From the NCBI GenBank assembly GCA_012520755.1, contig JAAYNS010000096.1:1-39328 (forward strand): 39,328 nt of DNA. The letters are read 5' to 3'. Origin of the DNA: Tissierellia bacterium. Lineage in GTDB: Bacteria; Bacillota; Clostridia; Tissierellales; Tissierellaceae. Position numbers and translations under genes: made by a program. This document shows positions 1-8,530 of this stretch, piece by piece; positions within the stretch are counted from its first letter, which is position 1, and each line of letters opens with the position of its first letter. The notes under the pieces were generated by a model. It was not told the origin of the DNA, searched no databases, and saw nothing but the letters and a program-made list of their open reading frames with translations.

Positions 1-573
1 CAGTCTAGTGTAGGAATAATTGTTGGTGCACTATGGGGATATGTAAAAGCTTTAGAAAAAATTATTACTGTAATCTATAATATACTTGATAATATACCAA
101 ATACAATCATTCTTGTTCTCTTAACTTATATAATGGACCCTAGTATATCTACATTGATATTTGCCATGTGTATTAGTGGATGGCTTCCTATGGCACGTTT
201 TGTACGTAATCAAATAGTAATCATTAGAGATCGAGAATATAATTTGGCTTCTAGAACATTGGGAACCCCAACTCATAGAATTATTACTAGGAACTTACTC
301 CCTTATTTAGTATCCGTTATTATGTTAAGACTTGCATTGGCAATACCTGGAGCTATTGGTTCTGAGGTTTTTTTAACCTATATTGGCTTAGGTTTACCTA
401 TTGATATTCCTTCATTAGGTAATATAATAAATGAAGGTAGAATAGTTATGATGGTAGAATCATTGAGATATCAATTGATTTTCCCAGCTACTATCCTTTC
501 ACTAATTACAATATCCTTCTATATAGTTGGAAATGCATTTGCTGATGCTGCAGATCCTAAAAATCATGTATAG
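1..573 (+). CDS. oppC: Oligopeptide ABC transporter permease, OppC-like (5' truncated)
   Basis: Inner-membrane permease of a peptide importer that would pair with OppB and the two ATPases encoded next. The frame is open from base 1, so this is the C-terminal ~190 residues of a longer protein; the ORF-track start at 133 is an internal ATG. Several hydrophobic segments are visible. The conserved EAA loop that contacts the ATPase is clear (EYNLASRTLGTPTHRI, then RNLLP), followed by the family-typical GLGLPIDIPSLGNIINEGR and a last membrane helix. The stop is 11 nt before the oppD start, so the genes are an operon. The substrate-binding protein and OppB are presumably upstream of the window. It could equally be called DppC or AppC; substrate cannot be read from the sequence. 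Confidence 0.9.
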   Translation, partial: QSSVGIIVGALWGYVKALEKIITVIYNILDNIPNTIILVLLTYIMDPSISTLIFAMCISGWLPMARFVRNQIVIIRDREYNLASRTLGTPTHRIITRNLLPYLVSVIMLRLALAIPGAIGSEVFLTYIGLGLPIDIPSLGNIINEGRIVMMVESLRYQLIFPATILSLITISFYIVGNAFADAADPKNHV

Positions 574-584
574 GAGGGTTAGCG

Positions 585-1625
585 GTGAAGGACGATGTAA
601 TTCTATCTGTAAAGGATTTAGTAATAAAATTTAACTTAAGAGGAAGAATTTTAACAGCAATTAGAGAAGTTTCATTGGATATATTTAGAGGTGAAAGTCT
701 TGCTATAGTTGGTGAATCGGGCTCTGGGAAATCAGTACTAGTTAAAAGTTTTATAGGACTTTTAGATGAGAATGGGTGGATAGATTCTGGAAAAATTATA
801 TATAAAGGCACAGATATAAGCCAGTATAAAAGTGAGCAGGATTGGCTTAAGATTAGGGGCAGGGAAATTGCTATGGTTTTTCAAGAGCCAATGACTTCCT
901 TAAATCCTCTTAAAACTATTGGCAGCCAAATAAAAGAAACAGTAATCCTTCACTCAAGATTAAGAAGCAAGGCTGCAAAGAGAAAATCTATAGAACTATT
1001 AGAGGACGTGGGAATATCACAGGCTGAAAAAAGATTTACTCAATATCCTCATGAATTTTCAGGTGGAATGAGACAAAGAGTAGTCATTGCTATTGCTATT
1101 GCTTGTAATCCTAGTATATTGATTTGTGATGAACCTACAACAGCTTTGGACGTAACAATACAAGCTCAAATTTTAGACTTGTTAAAATACTTAAAAGTGA
1201 AATATAATTTAACAATAATTTTTATAACCCATGATTTAGGAGTGGTTGCTAATATAGCTGACAGGGTGGCAGTAATGTATGCGGGAGACATAGTTGAAAT
1301 AGGGAAAAGTGAAGAAATCTTTTATAACTCTCAGCATCCATACACTTGGGCGCTGCTGTCATCATTGCCACAGTTTGCAGAAAAAGGTAAGTTCTTGTAT
1401 TCCATAGATGGAATGCCAACAAATCTCTTTAATGATATAGAGGGAGATGCTTTTGCACCAAGAAACAAAAATGCTTTGAAGATAGATTATGTAATTAGAC
1501 CACCCTATTTTTCAATAAGCCCAACTCATAAAGCTAGGACTTGGTTATTGGATAAGAGAGCGCCTAAAGTACATCCTCCAAATTCAATTAAGGAATTACA
1601 CAAGAATTGGAGGGGAAATCATTGA
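585..1625 (+). CDS. oppD: Oligopeptide ABC transporter ATP-binding protein OppD
   Basis: Cytoplasmic ATPase that powers peptide import with OppF. GTG start behind taggagggtt. It has Walker [10 protein letters not shown]-loop region [12 protein letters not shown], signature FSGGMRQRV, Walker [13 protein letters not shown] and the switch histidine in ITHDLG. The C-terminal extension shared by OppD/OppF proteins is present ([13 protein letters not shown]). The usual cysteine-rich segment is replaced by [14 protein letters not shown], without cysteines, a variant I recall from other Firmicute OppD proteins. Length 346 aa fits the family. The gene overlaps oppF by a few bases, implying translational coupling. 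The family is certain; the peptide specificity is not. Confidence 0.95.
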   Translation: MKDDVILSVKDLVIKFNLRGRILTAIREVSLDIFRGESLAIVGESGSGKSVLVKSFIGLLDENGWIDSGKIIYKGTDISQYKSEQDWLKIRGREIAMVFQEPMTSLNPLKTIGSQIKETVILHSRLRSKAAKRKSIELLEDVGISQAEKRFTQYPHEFSGGMRQRVVIAIAIACNPSILICDEPTTALDVTIQAQILDLLKYLKVKYNLTIIFITHDLGVVANIADRVAVMYAGDIVEIGKSEEIFYNSQHPYTWALLSSLPQFAEKGKFLYSIDGMPTNLFNDIEGDAFAPRNKNALKIDYVIRPPYFSISPTHKARTWLLDKRAPKVHPPNSIKELHKNWRGNH

Positions 1626-2557
1626 AAAAAGAAAGTTTATTAGAAGTCAAGAATATTAAAGTTGAGTTTGGTACTAATAGAAAAAATAAAATAGTTGCTG
1701 TTGATGGAGTGAGTTTTAAGATACTAAAAGGAGAAAGCTTTGGGCTTGTGGGAGAATCTGGTTCTGGGAAGAGTACAATTGGTAGAGCCATTATACGAAT
1801 ATATGATTTAGCAGATGGTGTAATACTATATAAGGGGCAAAGAATTTCAGGGAAAATCAGCAAGAGTTTAGATATTGATATAACAAAAAAAATACAAATG
1901 ATTTTTCAGGATCCAATAGCTTCGTTAAATGAAAGAGCAAAAATTGGTTATATTGTATCGGAAGGATTATATAATACTAAATATTACATATCAGATGAGG
2001 ATAGAAAAGAAAAAGTCATTAAAGCATTACTTGATGTTGGTTTGTTCCCTGAATTTGCTTCAAGATTTCCTCATGAGTTTTCAGGAGGTCAAAGGCAAAG
2101 AATAGGTATAGCCAGAGCACTGATAATGGAGCCAGAATTAGTCATTGCTGATGAACCAGTCTCTGCATTGGATGTTTCTGTTAGGGCTCAAGTATTAAAT
2201 CTCTTATTAGAATTACAAGATAAATTGGGGCTAACCTATCTTTTCATATCCCATGACTTATCTGTAGTAAGGTATATTACAGATAGGGTAGCAGTAATAT
2301 ACAAAGGAAAAATCCTTGAGCTTGCAAAGACAGAAGAACTTTTTGAAAAACCTTTACATCCCTATACTAGAGCATTATTATCAGCAATACCAGTACCTGA
2401 TCCTAGAAGAGAAAAAAATAAAAAAATAGAAATCTATAATCCCTCTTGTCATGATTATTCTATTGACAAAGCAGAATGGGTGGAAGTAGGTTCAGGGCAT
2501 TTCGTTTTAGCTAATAAAAAAGAAATAAAAGAGTATAGAAGAATCTTATTTTCATAG
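1622..2557 (+). CDS. oppF: Oligopeptide ABC transporter ATP-binding protein OppF
   Basis: Second ATPase of the importer. Walker [10 protein letters not shown]-loop [12 protein letters not shown], signature FSGGQRQRI, Walker [13 protein letters not shown], switch region ISHDLSVV and the C-terminal [18 protein letters not shown] block typical of OppF. The track starts at TTG 1607, but that codon lies in the Shine-Dalgarno run ggagggg (1609-1615). The TTG at 1622, six bases downstream of that run and overlapping the oppD stop (TTGA), is the better start and gives [11 protein letters not shown], 311 aa. The unusual start and the overlap suggest coupling to oppD translation. Last gene of the operon; a hairpin spans its stop codon. 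Confidence 0.93.
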   Translation: MKKESLLEVKNIKVEFGTNRKNKIVAVDGVSFKILKGESFGLVGESGSGKSTIGRAIIRIYDLADGVILYKGQRISGKISKSLDIDITKKIQMIFQDPIASLNERAKIGYIVSEGLYNTKYYISDEDRKEKVIKALLDVGLFPEFASRFPHEFSGGQRQRIGIARALIMEPELVIADEPVSALDVSVRAQVLNLLLELQDKLGLTYLFISHDLSVVRYITDRVAVIYKGKILELAKTEELFEKPLHPYTRALLSAIPVPDPRREKNKKIEIYNPSCHDYSIDKAEWVEVGSGHFVLANKKEIKEYRRILFS

Positions 2558-2568
2558 GATTCTTTTTA
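2538..2568 (+). terminator. Rho-independent terminator of opp operon
   Basis: Inverted repeat AAGAATC / GATTCTT (2539-2545 and 2558-2564) followed by a short T run. The left arm lies inside the last oppF codons and the stop codon sits in the loop. The stem is short and AT-rich, so efficiency is uncertain. Confidence 0.55.
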
Positions 2569-2636
2569 TATGTAAAATAAGTTTATTCTAGTTATAGGAG
2601 ATTTTAATAATATTTCTTATTTCTTCAATAAAACTG

Positions 2637-2665
2637 TTGTCATATGGATACACTAGGGATGATAA
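2637..2665 (+). promoter_or_regulatory. Possible promoter of dodecin gene
   Basis: TTGTCA (2637-2642), 17 nt, TGATAA (2660-2665). The -35 is good and the -10 is weak. Placed 22 nt before the dodecin start, just upstream of the Shine-Dalgarno aaggagg. Confidence 0.35.
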
Positions 2666-2686
2666 GACAAAGCAAGGAGGTTGAAT

Positions 2687-2887
2687 ATGGCAGTAGTAAA
2701 AGTAATTGAAATTCTTTCAGAGTCTTCAAATGGATGGGAGGGAGCAGTACAGGAAGCAGTAAGCGAAGCTAGTAAAACAATTGATAATATACAAAGTGTA
2801 TATTTAGAAAATCTGCAAGCGATTGTTGAAAATGACAAAATAGTAAATTATCGAGTGAATTGTAAGATTTCATTTGTTGTTAAATAA
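2687..2887 (+). CDS. Dodecin (flavin-binding small protein)
   Basis: Dodecins form hollow dodecamers that bind riboflavin or FMN and are thought to buffer free flavin in the cytoplasm. The 66-aa product matches the family over its whole length: N-terminal strand AVVKVIEIL, the SSNGWEGAVQEAVSEASKTI helix with the flavin-stacking tryptophan, then strands IQSVYLENLQAIVE and YRVNCKISFVVK. The track uses TTG 2681; the ATG at 2687 is preferred because aaggagg ends at 2680, six bases before it. The gene is monocistronic, between the opp terminator and a strong terminator. Confident on family; the ligand is inferred. Confidence 0.9.
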   Translation: MAVVKVIEILSESSNGWEGAVQEAVSEASKTIDNIQSVYLENLQAIVENDKIVNYRVNCKISFVVK

Positions 2888-2915
2888 TTGTTAATTGATT
2901 GAAAAAGCAAAAGGA

Positions 2916-2966
2916 ACCAAGAGTTGAAGTATAAATGGATATTATATTTCAACTTTTGGTTTTTTA
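2916..2966 (+). terminator. Strong terminator after dodecin gene
   Basis: A 19-bp stem with two G-U pairs (ACCAAGAGTTGAAGTATAA against TTATATTTCAACTTTTGGT, 2916-2934 and 2942-2960) followed by T6. The -10 of the next transcription unit begins immediately downstream. Confidence 0.9.
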
Positions 2967-2968
2967 TA

Positions 2969-2977
2969 TGTTATAAT
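2969..2977 (+). promoter_or_regulatory. Extended -10 promoter of the aldolase/isomerase operon
   Basis: TGTTATAAT is a perfect extended -10 (TGnTATAAT). No good -35 is seen because the upstream sequence is the terminator stem. It shows that the ORF-track start at 2976, whose ATG overlaps this box, cannot be used. Confidence 0.65.
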
Positions 2978-3005
2978 GAAATCAAAATTACATAGGAGAT
3001 TGATT

Positions 3006-3632
3006 ATGGCGAATATAGATATTCTTAAAGAACAAGTTCTGGAAACATCAATATATTCATATGAACAAGGACTATTTGCTGGAACAAGTGGAAATTTAAG
3101 TGTTTATGATAAAGAATCAGGCCTGGTTATTATTACTCCAACATCTATTAGATACGACAAAATGAAGATAGATGATATAGTAGTTATAGATATAAGTGGA
3201 AATATAGTAGAAGGAAATCATAAGCCTTCATCTGAATGGCAAATGCATTGTGAAATATATAAGGCAAGAGATGATGTGCTCTCAGTATTTCATACACACT
3301 CTCCATATGCAACGGCATTCGCTGTTAATAGAAGGTCTATACCATTGATTTTAATTGAAATGGTTCCTTTTTTAGGTGGAGAAGTTCCAGTGGCAGAATT
3401 TGCTTTACCAGGAACTAAAGAAATGGCGATAGAAGCATTGAAGGTATTAGATAATAAACATGCATGCTTATTAAGTAATCATGGAGTTTTAACCATAGGT
3501 AATTCAATTGACCAGTCACATATAAGAGCTGAATATGTAGAAGATGCTGCAAAAATATTTCATTATGCTCTTAATGGTGGAGAGGTAAATGTTTTATCTA
3601 AAGAAATCGAAGTTAAGATGAAGGAAATGTAA
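3006..3632 (+). CDS. Class II aldolase, probable 5-deoxyribulose/methylthioribulose-1-phosphate aldolase
   Basis: Zinc-dependent class II aldolase of the L-fuculose-phosphate aldolase family, 208 aa. Motifs: phosphate-binding GTSGNLS and ITPTSIRY, catalytic glutamate in KPSSEWQMH, zinc histidines in HTHS and a third in LLSNHGVLTIG. The track start at 2976 overlaps the -10 box; ATG 3006 follows aggag by seven bases. The next gene, 23 nt downstream, is an MtnA-type isomerase. That pairing is the signature of the DHAP shunt (drdA/ald2 with drdI/mtnA), in which 5-deoxyribulose-1-phosphate or its methylthio analogue is split to dihydroxyacetone phosphate and an aldehyde. Alternatives: true fuculose-phosphate aldolase, or MtnB dehydratase of the same fold. 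The fold is certain; the substrate is inferred from context. Confidence 0.85.
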   Translation: MANIDILKEQVLETSIYSYEQGLFAGTSGNLSVYDKESGLVIITPTSIRYDKMKIDDIVVIDISGNIVEGNHKPSSEWQMHCEIYKARDDVLSVFHTHSPYATAFAVNRRSIPLILIEMVPFLGGEVPVAEFALPGTKEMAIEALKVLDNKHACLLSNHGVLTIGNSIDQSHIRAEYVEDAAKIFHYALNGGEVNVLSKEIEVKMKEM

Positions 3633-3655
3633 CAAGCAATGATAGGAGGTTTGTA

Positions 3656-4729
3656 ATGAAAAGAATGGATAAGGATTTAGCCTTTATGCTAAGATATGAA
3701 AATGTAGCATGGTATGAAAATGGAAAGGTTAAGATTTTGGATAGAAGAATATATCCAATAGAAGTTAACTTTGTTGAATGTTCCAATCATAAGGAGGTTG
3801 CACAGGCTATTGCTGACATGGTTACTCAAAGTGGCGGACCATATGTTGCTGCAGGCATGGGGATGGCTTTGGCAGCTTATGAAGCTAGAAACAAAAATGA
3901 AGATGATTTAATTACATATTTAGAAGATGCGGCATATACCTTATCACATGCAAGACCAACGACTACTGAAAATATGAAAAATGTGACAGAAGCTGCTTTA
4001 AAGACAGCCAGAGATGCTTTGAAAGAAGGAAAAAGAGTTGATGAAGCCATCTTTGAAGACGTTATAAACAATTCTAATAGAAAATATGAGAAAATCTCTC
4101 AAGTTGCAAGTTACCTGGTCAACAATTTTCCAAAGAATGGAATAGTAATGACTCAGTGTTTTGCTGAAACAATTGTGGGATTTATGGTATTAGAATCTAG
4201 AAATCAAAATAAGGATATTAAGTATATTTGTCCTGAGACAAGACCATATTTACAAGGAGCCAGATTAACCGCAAGCGTTATTAATGATATGGGAGCAGAT
4301 GTAACGGTAATAACAGACAATATGCCTGCTTATATAATTGGTAAGAAAAAGGTTGATCTATTTACTTCGGCAGCTGATGTTATTACTATGGATGGATATG
4401 TGGTAAATAAAGTTGGGACATTTCAGATTGCATTAGCAGCAAATTATTGGGGCATCCCTTATTTTGTTACTGGTGCGCCTAATCAAGGGCACCCTGATGT
4501 TAATTCTGTAACTATAGAAGAAAGGGATCCAGAACTAGTATTGTATTCTCTAGATACAAAACACACTATGGAAGGGGTTAAAGGACTTTATCCAGCTTTT
4601 GATATTACACCACCTCATCTGTGTAGTGGTGTTGTTACAGATAAGGGTGTATTCTCACCTTTTGACTTAAAGAACTATTATATGGATGCAAAAGGAAGGC
4701 ATATATCATCTGATGATATCTTAATCTAG
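3656..4729 (+). CDS. mtnA: MtnA-family aldose-1-phosphate isomerase (methylthioribose-1-P / 5-deoxyribose-1-P isomerase)
   Basis: Isomerises 5-methylthioribose-1-phosphate or 5-deoxyribose-1-phosphate to the ribulose form; distant relative of eIF2B subunits. Seen: SHARPTTTENM, MTQCFAE with Cys168, ETRPYLQGARLTA, and AADVITMDGYVVNKVGT with Asp241. The cysteine and aspartate fall where the catalytic pair Cys160/Asp240 of Bacillus MtnA is expected. The usual NGDVANK is DGYVVNK here, which may reflect a different substrate. 357 aa is normal. Start ATG 3656 behind aggagg. Co-directional with the aldolase. No MtnK/DrdK kinase or MTA nucleosidase is in the window, so the pathway's earlier steps must be elsewhere or use a phosphorylase. 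Confidence 0.88.
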   Translation: MKRMDKDLAFMLRYENVAWYENGKVKILDRRIYPIEVNFVECSNHKEVAQAIADMVTQSGGPYVAAGMGMALAAYEARNKNEDDLITYLEDAAYTLSHARPTTTENMKNVTEAALKTARDALKEGKRVDEAIFEDVINNSNRKYEKISQVASYLVNNFPKNGIVMTQCFAETIVGFMVLESRNQNKDIKYICPETRPYLQGARLTASVINDMGADVTVITDNMPAYIIGKKKVDLFTSAADVITMDGYVVNKVGTFQIALAANYWGIPYFVTGAPNQGHPDVNSVTIEERDPELVLYSLDTKHTMEGVKGLYPAFDITPPHLCSGVVTDKGVFSPFDLKNYYMDAKGRHISSDDILI

Positions 4730-4798
4730 TAATCTATTAAGTATGATAATCAATATATTTTGTTAAACTTCTATCTTATTGGAGGTAACTAAAATACT

Positions 4799-5683
4799 AT
4801 GTATAAAGAGATAATCTGCTCAGAAGCTTGTAATAAGTTAAAACGAAAAATTCCATACTCTTGGGATTTGAATATTTATCGGGGATGTAAGCATGGATGC
4901 AAATACTGTTATGCCATTTACTCCCACCAATATTTGGAGGCAGAAGAATATTTCGATGATATATATATAAAGACCAATATAGTTGAACAATTGGAAAGAC
5001 AATTAAACAGCCCTTCATGGAAAAGAGAAATAGTCAATATAGGAGGAATTACTGACAGCTATCAGCCCGTAGAGAAGGTTTATAAGTTAATGCCTGATAT
5101 TTTGCGTCTTATGATAAAATATAAAACTCCTTGCATTATTTCAACAAAATCAGACCTGATACTACGGGATTACGATTTAATTGATGAATTATCAAGGATT
5201 ACCTATGTTAATGTGGCTGCAACCATTACTTGTATCAACGAAAACATACGCAAAAAAATTGAACCAAATGCTGTGCCGACTATAGATAGATTTAAAATGC
5301 TTAAGGAGTTTAACAAAACTAACGCCTCTACAGGGCTTCATTTTATGCCGATAATACCTTACATAACCGATGGATTTGAAAATGTTGATTTGATTTATAA
5401 TCAAGCAGCTCATTGCAAAGTTGATTATGTTTTACCAGGTGTACTGTATTTAAGGGGAAAAACTAGAAAGGTATTTTTTGACTTCATAAGGCAAGAGTAC
5501 CCCAATTTATATGAACCATTACAAACCCTGTATAAAAAAGGAGGAGCTGGTAAAGAGTACAAGGATGAACTATATGCAATGGTAAATCAAATCAAGGAAA
5601 AATACAATCTATCCAGTAGTTATAGCAAACCCTTGAAAGAGAAATTACGAAACTACACTAATGAACAGTTAACTTTGTTCTAG
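4799..5683 (+). CDS. Radical SAM protein, SPL/Rv2578c-like family
   Basis: Radical SAM enzyme of unknown substrate. The iron-sulfur motif is at residues 30-38 (GCKHGCKYCYA, CxxxCxxC), followed by IGGITDSYQPVEKVYKLM, TKSDLILRDYDLI and VAATITCINENIRKKIEP, a layout shared with spore-photoproduct-lyase-like SPL radical SAM proteins. At 294 aa it is close to that family's length, but it should not be called spore photoproduct lyase. ATG 4799 is the first possible start (an in-frame TAA is at 4790); its Shine-Dalgarno ggagg is 13 nt away, unusually far. No terminator is seen between it and the isomerase gene 69 nt upstream, so read-through is possible. Radical SAM chemistry releases 5'-deoxyadenosine, the precursor of the upstream pair's likely substrate. 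Confidence 0.85.
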   Translation: MYKEIICSEACNKLKRKIPYSWDLNIYRGCKHGCKYCYAIYSHQYLEAEEYFDDIYIKTNIVEQLERQLNSPSWKREIVNIGGITDSYQPVEKVYKLMPDILRLMIKYKTPCIISTKSDLILRDYDLIDELSRITYVNVAATITCINENIRKKIEPNAVPTIDRFKMLKEFNKTNASTGLHFMPIIPYITDGFENVDLIYNQAAHCKVDYVLPGVLYLRGKTRKVFFDFIRQEYPNLYEPLQTLYKKGGAGKEYKDELYAMVNQIKEKYNLSSSYSKPLKEKLRNYTNEQLTLF

Positions 5684-5769
5684 TCTTTCATATCTTAATA
5701 ATTATTTCATATGCTAATAACTCTAGATGGAAGTGTATTTCATTTTTTTCTTCTTGTGGATTTTATGTA

Positions 5770-6138
5770 TCAATTATCTATGTTAGGGATCATCATGCGT
5801 GCAATAAAATTAAGTTCTTCTTTTAAAGCTATCATTCTATTTTTGTCAAGATAGTAGGTCCCATAAGGAGTAACAATGACAGCTTCGGAATTCAAGAGAA
5901 AATTCAATGCTAGAGCCCTATTATCTCTCTTTTTAAAGGCTCGTTCCACAACGCTTTGCTCTCGTATATTAAGTTCTCTAGCGGTTATTGATGTTTTTGC
6001 AGATATAGCATTTTTCTCTTCAAATATTTTAAACACTTTTTTAATATTTCTCTTCATAGTAAATATAAATACTATATTGTAGATAGCCATGCCTATAATT
6101 AGAACCCCAACAATAGAAATAATTTCACGTATTGACAT
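5770..6138 (-). CDS. Small membrane-anchored protein of unknown function
   Basis: 122 aa, one N-terminal membrane helix (about residues 7-28, IISIVGVLIIGMAIYNIVFIF), then a basic stretch KRNIKKVFKIF and a soluble helical domain with a strand-like VIVTPYGTYYLDKNR. The region SITARELNIREQSVVERAFKKRD resembles a helix-turn-helix-like segment, but I would not call it DNA-binding. ATG at 6138 follows ctggag on the minus strand. It is convergent with the radical SAM gene and has a recognisable promoter, so it looks real. Family not recognised. Confidence 0.7.
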   Translation of the reverse strand: MSIREIISIVGVLIIGMAIYNIVFIFTMKRNIKKVFKIFEEKNAISAKTSITARELNIREQSVVERAFKKRDNRALALNFLLNSEAVIVTPYGTYYLDKNRMIALKEELNFIARMMIPNIDN

Positions 6139-6177
6139 ATTATCACTCCAGATTATTTATAGATGATATTTTTTTCA

Positions 6178-6206
6178 GTTTATCATAGCAAAGTTCTCAA
6201 TGTCAA
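6178..6206 (-). promoter_or_regulatory. Promoter of the small membrane protein gene
   Basis: Minus strand: consensus TTGACA (6206-6201), 17 nt, ATAAAC (6183-6178), or GATAAA with 16 nt spacing. The -35 overlaps the left arm of the inverted repeat GTCAAA-cta-TTTGAC. Confidence 0.5.
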
Positions 6207-6216
6207 ACTATTTGAC
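6202..6216. promoter_or_regulatory. Inverted repeat, possible operator
   Basis: GTCAAA-cta-TTTGAC, perfect 6-bp arms, overlapping the -35 of the minus-strand gene. A related TTTGTCAAA lies at 6313-6321 upstream of the NagZ gene. No regulator gene is adjacent, so operator function is inferred from position only. Confidence 0.3.
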
Positions 6217-6356
6217 GGTTCTTACCTATATATTAACTTAGTTTAATTATTTAAATATACCTGGTCATACTAATAGCTACTTAACTATATAAAGGCATAG
6301 TAATGTTGTAAACTTTGTCAAATTATAATAAAATAGAAGAAAACTGAGGTTGAAAA

Positions 6357-7607
6357 ATGACTAACAAACTATATCTTGCTTTGATTATTATGATTTCTTT
6401 GCTCCTTACTGCATGTATTAATGAAAAGAAGCCTCCAACTGTAGAGGAACCTATAGAGCAGCCAATTACAGAGAACACTGTTAAACCTCCAATTGTTGAA
6501 CTCGAAATAGACTCAATAGAAATGCAAATAAATAGAATGACTTTAGAAGAAAAAGTTGGTCAATTAATGATTGTTGGGATAGAAGGTACAGAAATCAATG
6601 TCAAAGATGTAGAAAATATTAAGCAAAATAGAATAGGTGGTTTTATACTCTTTTCTAGAAATATAGAAAATCTAGAACAAACTTTACAGCTATTAAATTC
6701 ATTAAAAAACATTAATTCAACTTATGAAATTCCTTTGTTATTATCTGTTGATGAAGAAGGTGGAACAGTAAGCCGACTTTCAAAAATTTATAAAAATTTA
6801 CCTAGCCCTTTACTACTAGGACATAAGAATGACCTTAAACTATCATTTGAGTATGGGAAAAATCTTGGTATGAAAGCAAGGAGTTTAGGATTTAATATGA
6901 ATTTTGCTCCTGTATTAGATATAAATTCTAATCCAGAGAATACAGTAATAGGTAACAGAGCTTATGGAAAGAAGGCTGAATTAGTTTCTAGGGTAGGAGA
7001 AGAGGTAATAGAGGGAATAAGATCTCAAAATATCATAGCTGTTGCAAAACATTTTCCAGGTCATGGAGATACATTGGTGGATTCACATTTTCAATTACCA
7101 ATGGTGGATAAATCTATAGATGAACTTTACAATTTAGAGATTATACCCTTTAAGAAAGCAATTAATAAGGGCTTAAATGCCATAATGGTAGCACATGTTT
7201 TATACCCTCAAATAGACAATGAGTTTCCAGCTACTATGTCTGAGAAAATAATTAACGATATTTTGAGAGTAGAACTAGAATTTGATGGACTTATTATTTC
7301 AGATGATATGACAATGGGAGCAATTATTGATAACTATACTATAGAGGAAGCATCTGTTCAATTTTTAAAAAGTGGTGGAGATATTATTCTGATTTGTCAT
7401 GGAAATGAAAATGTTGACTTAGTTTATAATAAAATACTGGAAAGCGTCAATAAGGGAATTTTGACAGAAGATGAAATTGATGAAAAAGTATATAGGATTT
7501 TAGAAATAAAGAATAAATATAAAATAAGGGATAGCATTATTAATAATGTAAATATAGAGGAGATAAACTCCAATACAGAAAGGCTAATTAAGAATATTAA
7601 TAGTTAA
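6357..7607 (+). CDS. nagZ: Beta-N-acetylhexosaminidase NagZ-like, GH3 family lipoprotein
   Basis: Secreted lipoprotein glycosidase expected to remove N-acetylglucosamine from muropeptides. The signal peptide ends in lipobox LLTAC (Cys20), followed by a proline-rich linker to about residue 50. GH3 signatures: VGQLMIVGIEG, FAPVLDINSNP, VIGNRAYG, the KHFPGHGDTLVDSH block (residues ~231-244) whose Asp/His dyad acts as acid/base in Bacillus NagZ, and GLIISDDMTMGA with the nucleophile aspartate. 416 aa: the catalytic domain is complete, with no second GH3 domain. The stop is 11 nt before a ROK sugar kinase, suggesting one operon that releases and then phosphorylates an amino sugar. Confidence 0.92.
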   Translation: MTNKLYLALIIMISLLLTACINEKKPPTVEEPIEQPITENTVKPPIVELEIDSIEMQINRMTLEEKVGQLMIVGIEGTEINVKDVENIKQNRIGGFILFSRNIENLEQTLQLLNSLKNINSTYEIPLLLSVDEEGGTVSRLSKIYKNLPSPLLLGHKNDLKLSFEYGKNLGMKARSLGFNMNFAPVLDINSNPENTVIGNRAYGKKAELVSRVGEEVIEGIRSQNIIAVAKHFPGHGDTLVDSHFQLPMVDKSIDELYNLEIIPFKKAINKGLNAIMVAHVLYPQIDNEFPATMSEKIINDILRVELEFDGLIISDDMTMGAIIDNYTIEEASVQFLKSGGDIILICHGNENVDLVYNKILESVNKGILTEDEIDEKVYRILEIKNKYKIRDSIINNVNIEEINSNTERLIKNINS

Positions 7608-7618
7608 GGGGGGGTATC

Positions 7619-8527
7619 TTGAGAAAGGCAGTAGGTATTGATCTTGGAGGTACTAAAATATTTGGGGGCATTGTAAACTCCCAAGGAAGAATCATTACTA
7701 GGGTTGAGAAAGATACTGGAAAGAGTGTTGGTTCAACAGAAGTATTAAAAAGATTAGAATTGGTCATCAATGAGCTATTGGAAAAGGACAGAGATATTAT
7801 TGGTATTGGTGTTGGATCCCCTGGATTTATTGATACAAATGAAGGGAAGGTGCTTTCTGTTGGTGGAAATATATATGGGTGGGCTTTTACAGATATAAAA
7901 GGCAATCTATTAAATAGATTTCCAAATTATCAAATATTTGTAGGAAATGATGCCAATCTAGCAGGTTTGTGCGAAGGGTGGATAGGAGCTGGCAAAGATT
8001 TTGATAGTTTTTTAATGATGACTTTAGGGACAGGTGTGGGAGGCTGCATATACACAAAAGAGAAAGGCCTTTGGCATGGAAGGAATTATCAAGCTGGAGA
8101 ATTTGGACATGCAATACTGTATCCTAATGGTCGTAAATGCACTTGCGGTCAAGATGGATGTTTAGAACAATATATTTCTGGAACGGGAATCGAAAACTCC
8201 TATTATGAGCAAACGGGAGTCCACAAGAAGGGAGAAGATATATTCTTAAATTATAATGCAGATGAATACTCCAAAAAAGTTATAGATGATTTTGCCTTAG
8301 ATTTATCTGTTTTTATATCATCTATGAAAAATATATTTGATCCAGAGGGCTTGGTTATAGGTGGTGGGATAATAAATTCTAGGGAGATTTGGTGGGATTT
8401 AATGATGGAAAACTACAGAAAAAATGTAAATGATACAAAGGGTATGACTATCGTAGCAGCAGGCTATCTTAACGATGCTGGTATAATAGGTGCAAGTAAA
8501 TTAGTATTTGATAATATAAAGGACTAA
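7619..8527 (+). CDS. ROK family sugar kinase (glucokinase or N-acetyl-hexosamine kinase)
   Basis: Cytoplasmic ATP-dependent hexose kinase. N-terminal phosphate loop GIDLGGTKIFGG, GVGSPGFID, active-site GNDANLAG, GTGVGGCIY, and the ROK zinc motif CTCGQDGCLE after EFGHAILYPNGRKC; then VIGGGI near the C-terminus. 302 aa, with no N-terminal helix-turn-helix, so this is a kinase and not a repressor. TTG start at 7619, directly behind a run of seven G (7608-7614) serving as Shine-Dalgarno. Being 11 nt after nagZ makes N-acetylglucosamine or N-acetylmuramic acid a reasonable substrate. Homology alone would give glucokinase, and specificity cannot be read here. Confidence 0.88.
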   Translation: MRKAVGIDLGGTKIFGGIVNSQGRIITRVEKDTGKSVGSTEVLKRLELVINELLEKDRDIIGIGVGSPGFIDTNEGKVLSVGGNIYGWAFTDIKGNLLNRFPNYQIFVGNDANLAGLCEGWIGAGKDFDSFLMMTLGTGVGGCIYTKEKGLWHGRNYQAGEFGHAILYPNGRKCTCGQDGCLEQYISGTGIENSYYEQTGVHKKGEDIFLNYNADEYSKKVIDDFALDLSVFISSMKNIFDPEGLVIGGGIINSREIWWDLMMENYRKNVNDTKGMTIVAAGYLNDAGIIGASKLVFDNIKD

Positions 8528-8530
8528 TTA

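Noticed and set aside
2976-3005. N-terminal extension MKSKLHRRLI of the aldolase
   Set aside because: Its ATG overlaps the -10 box TATAAT, so it would lie upstream of the transcript start.
6315-6329. TTGTCA and TATAAT before nagZ as one promoter
   Set aside because: The boxes are three bases apart, which cannot work as a -35/-10 pair; the TATAAT alone lacks a usable -35.
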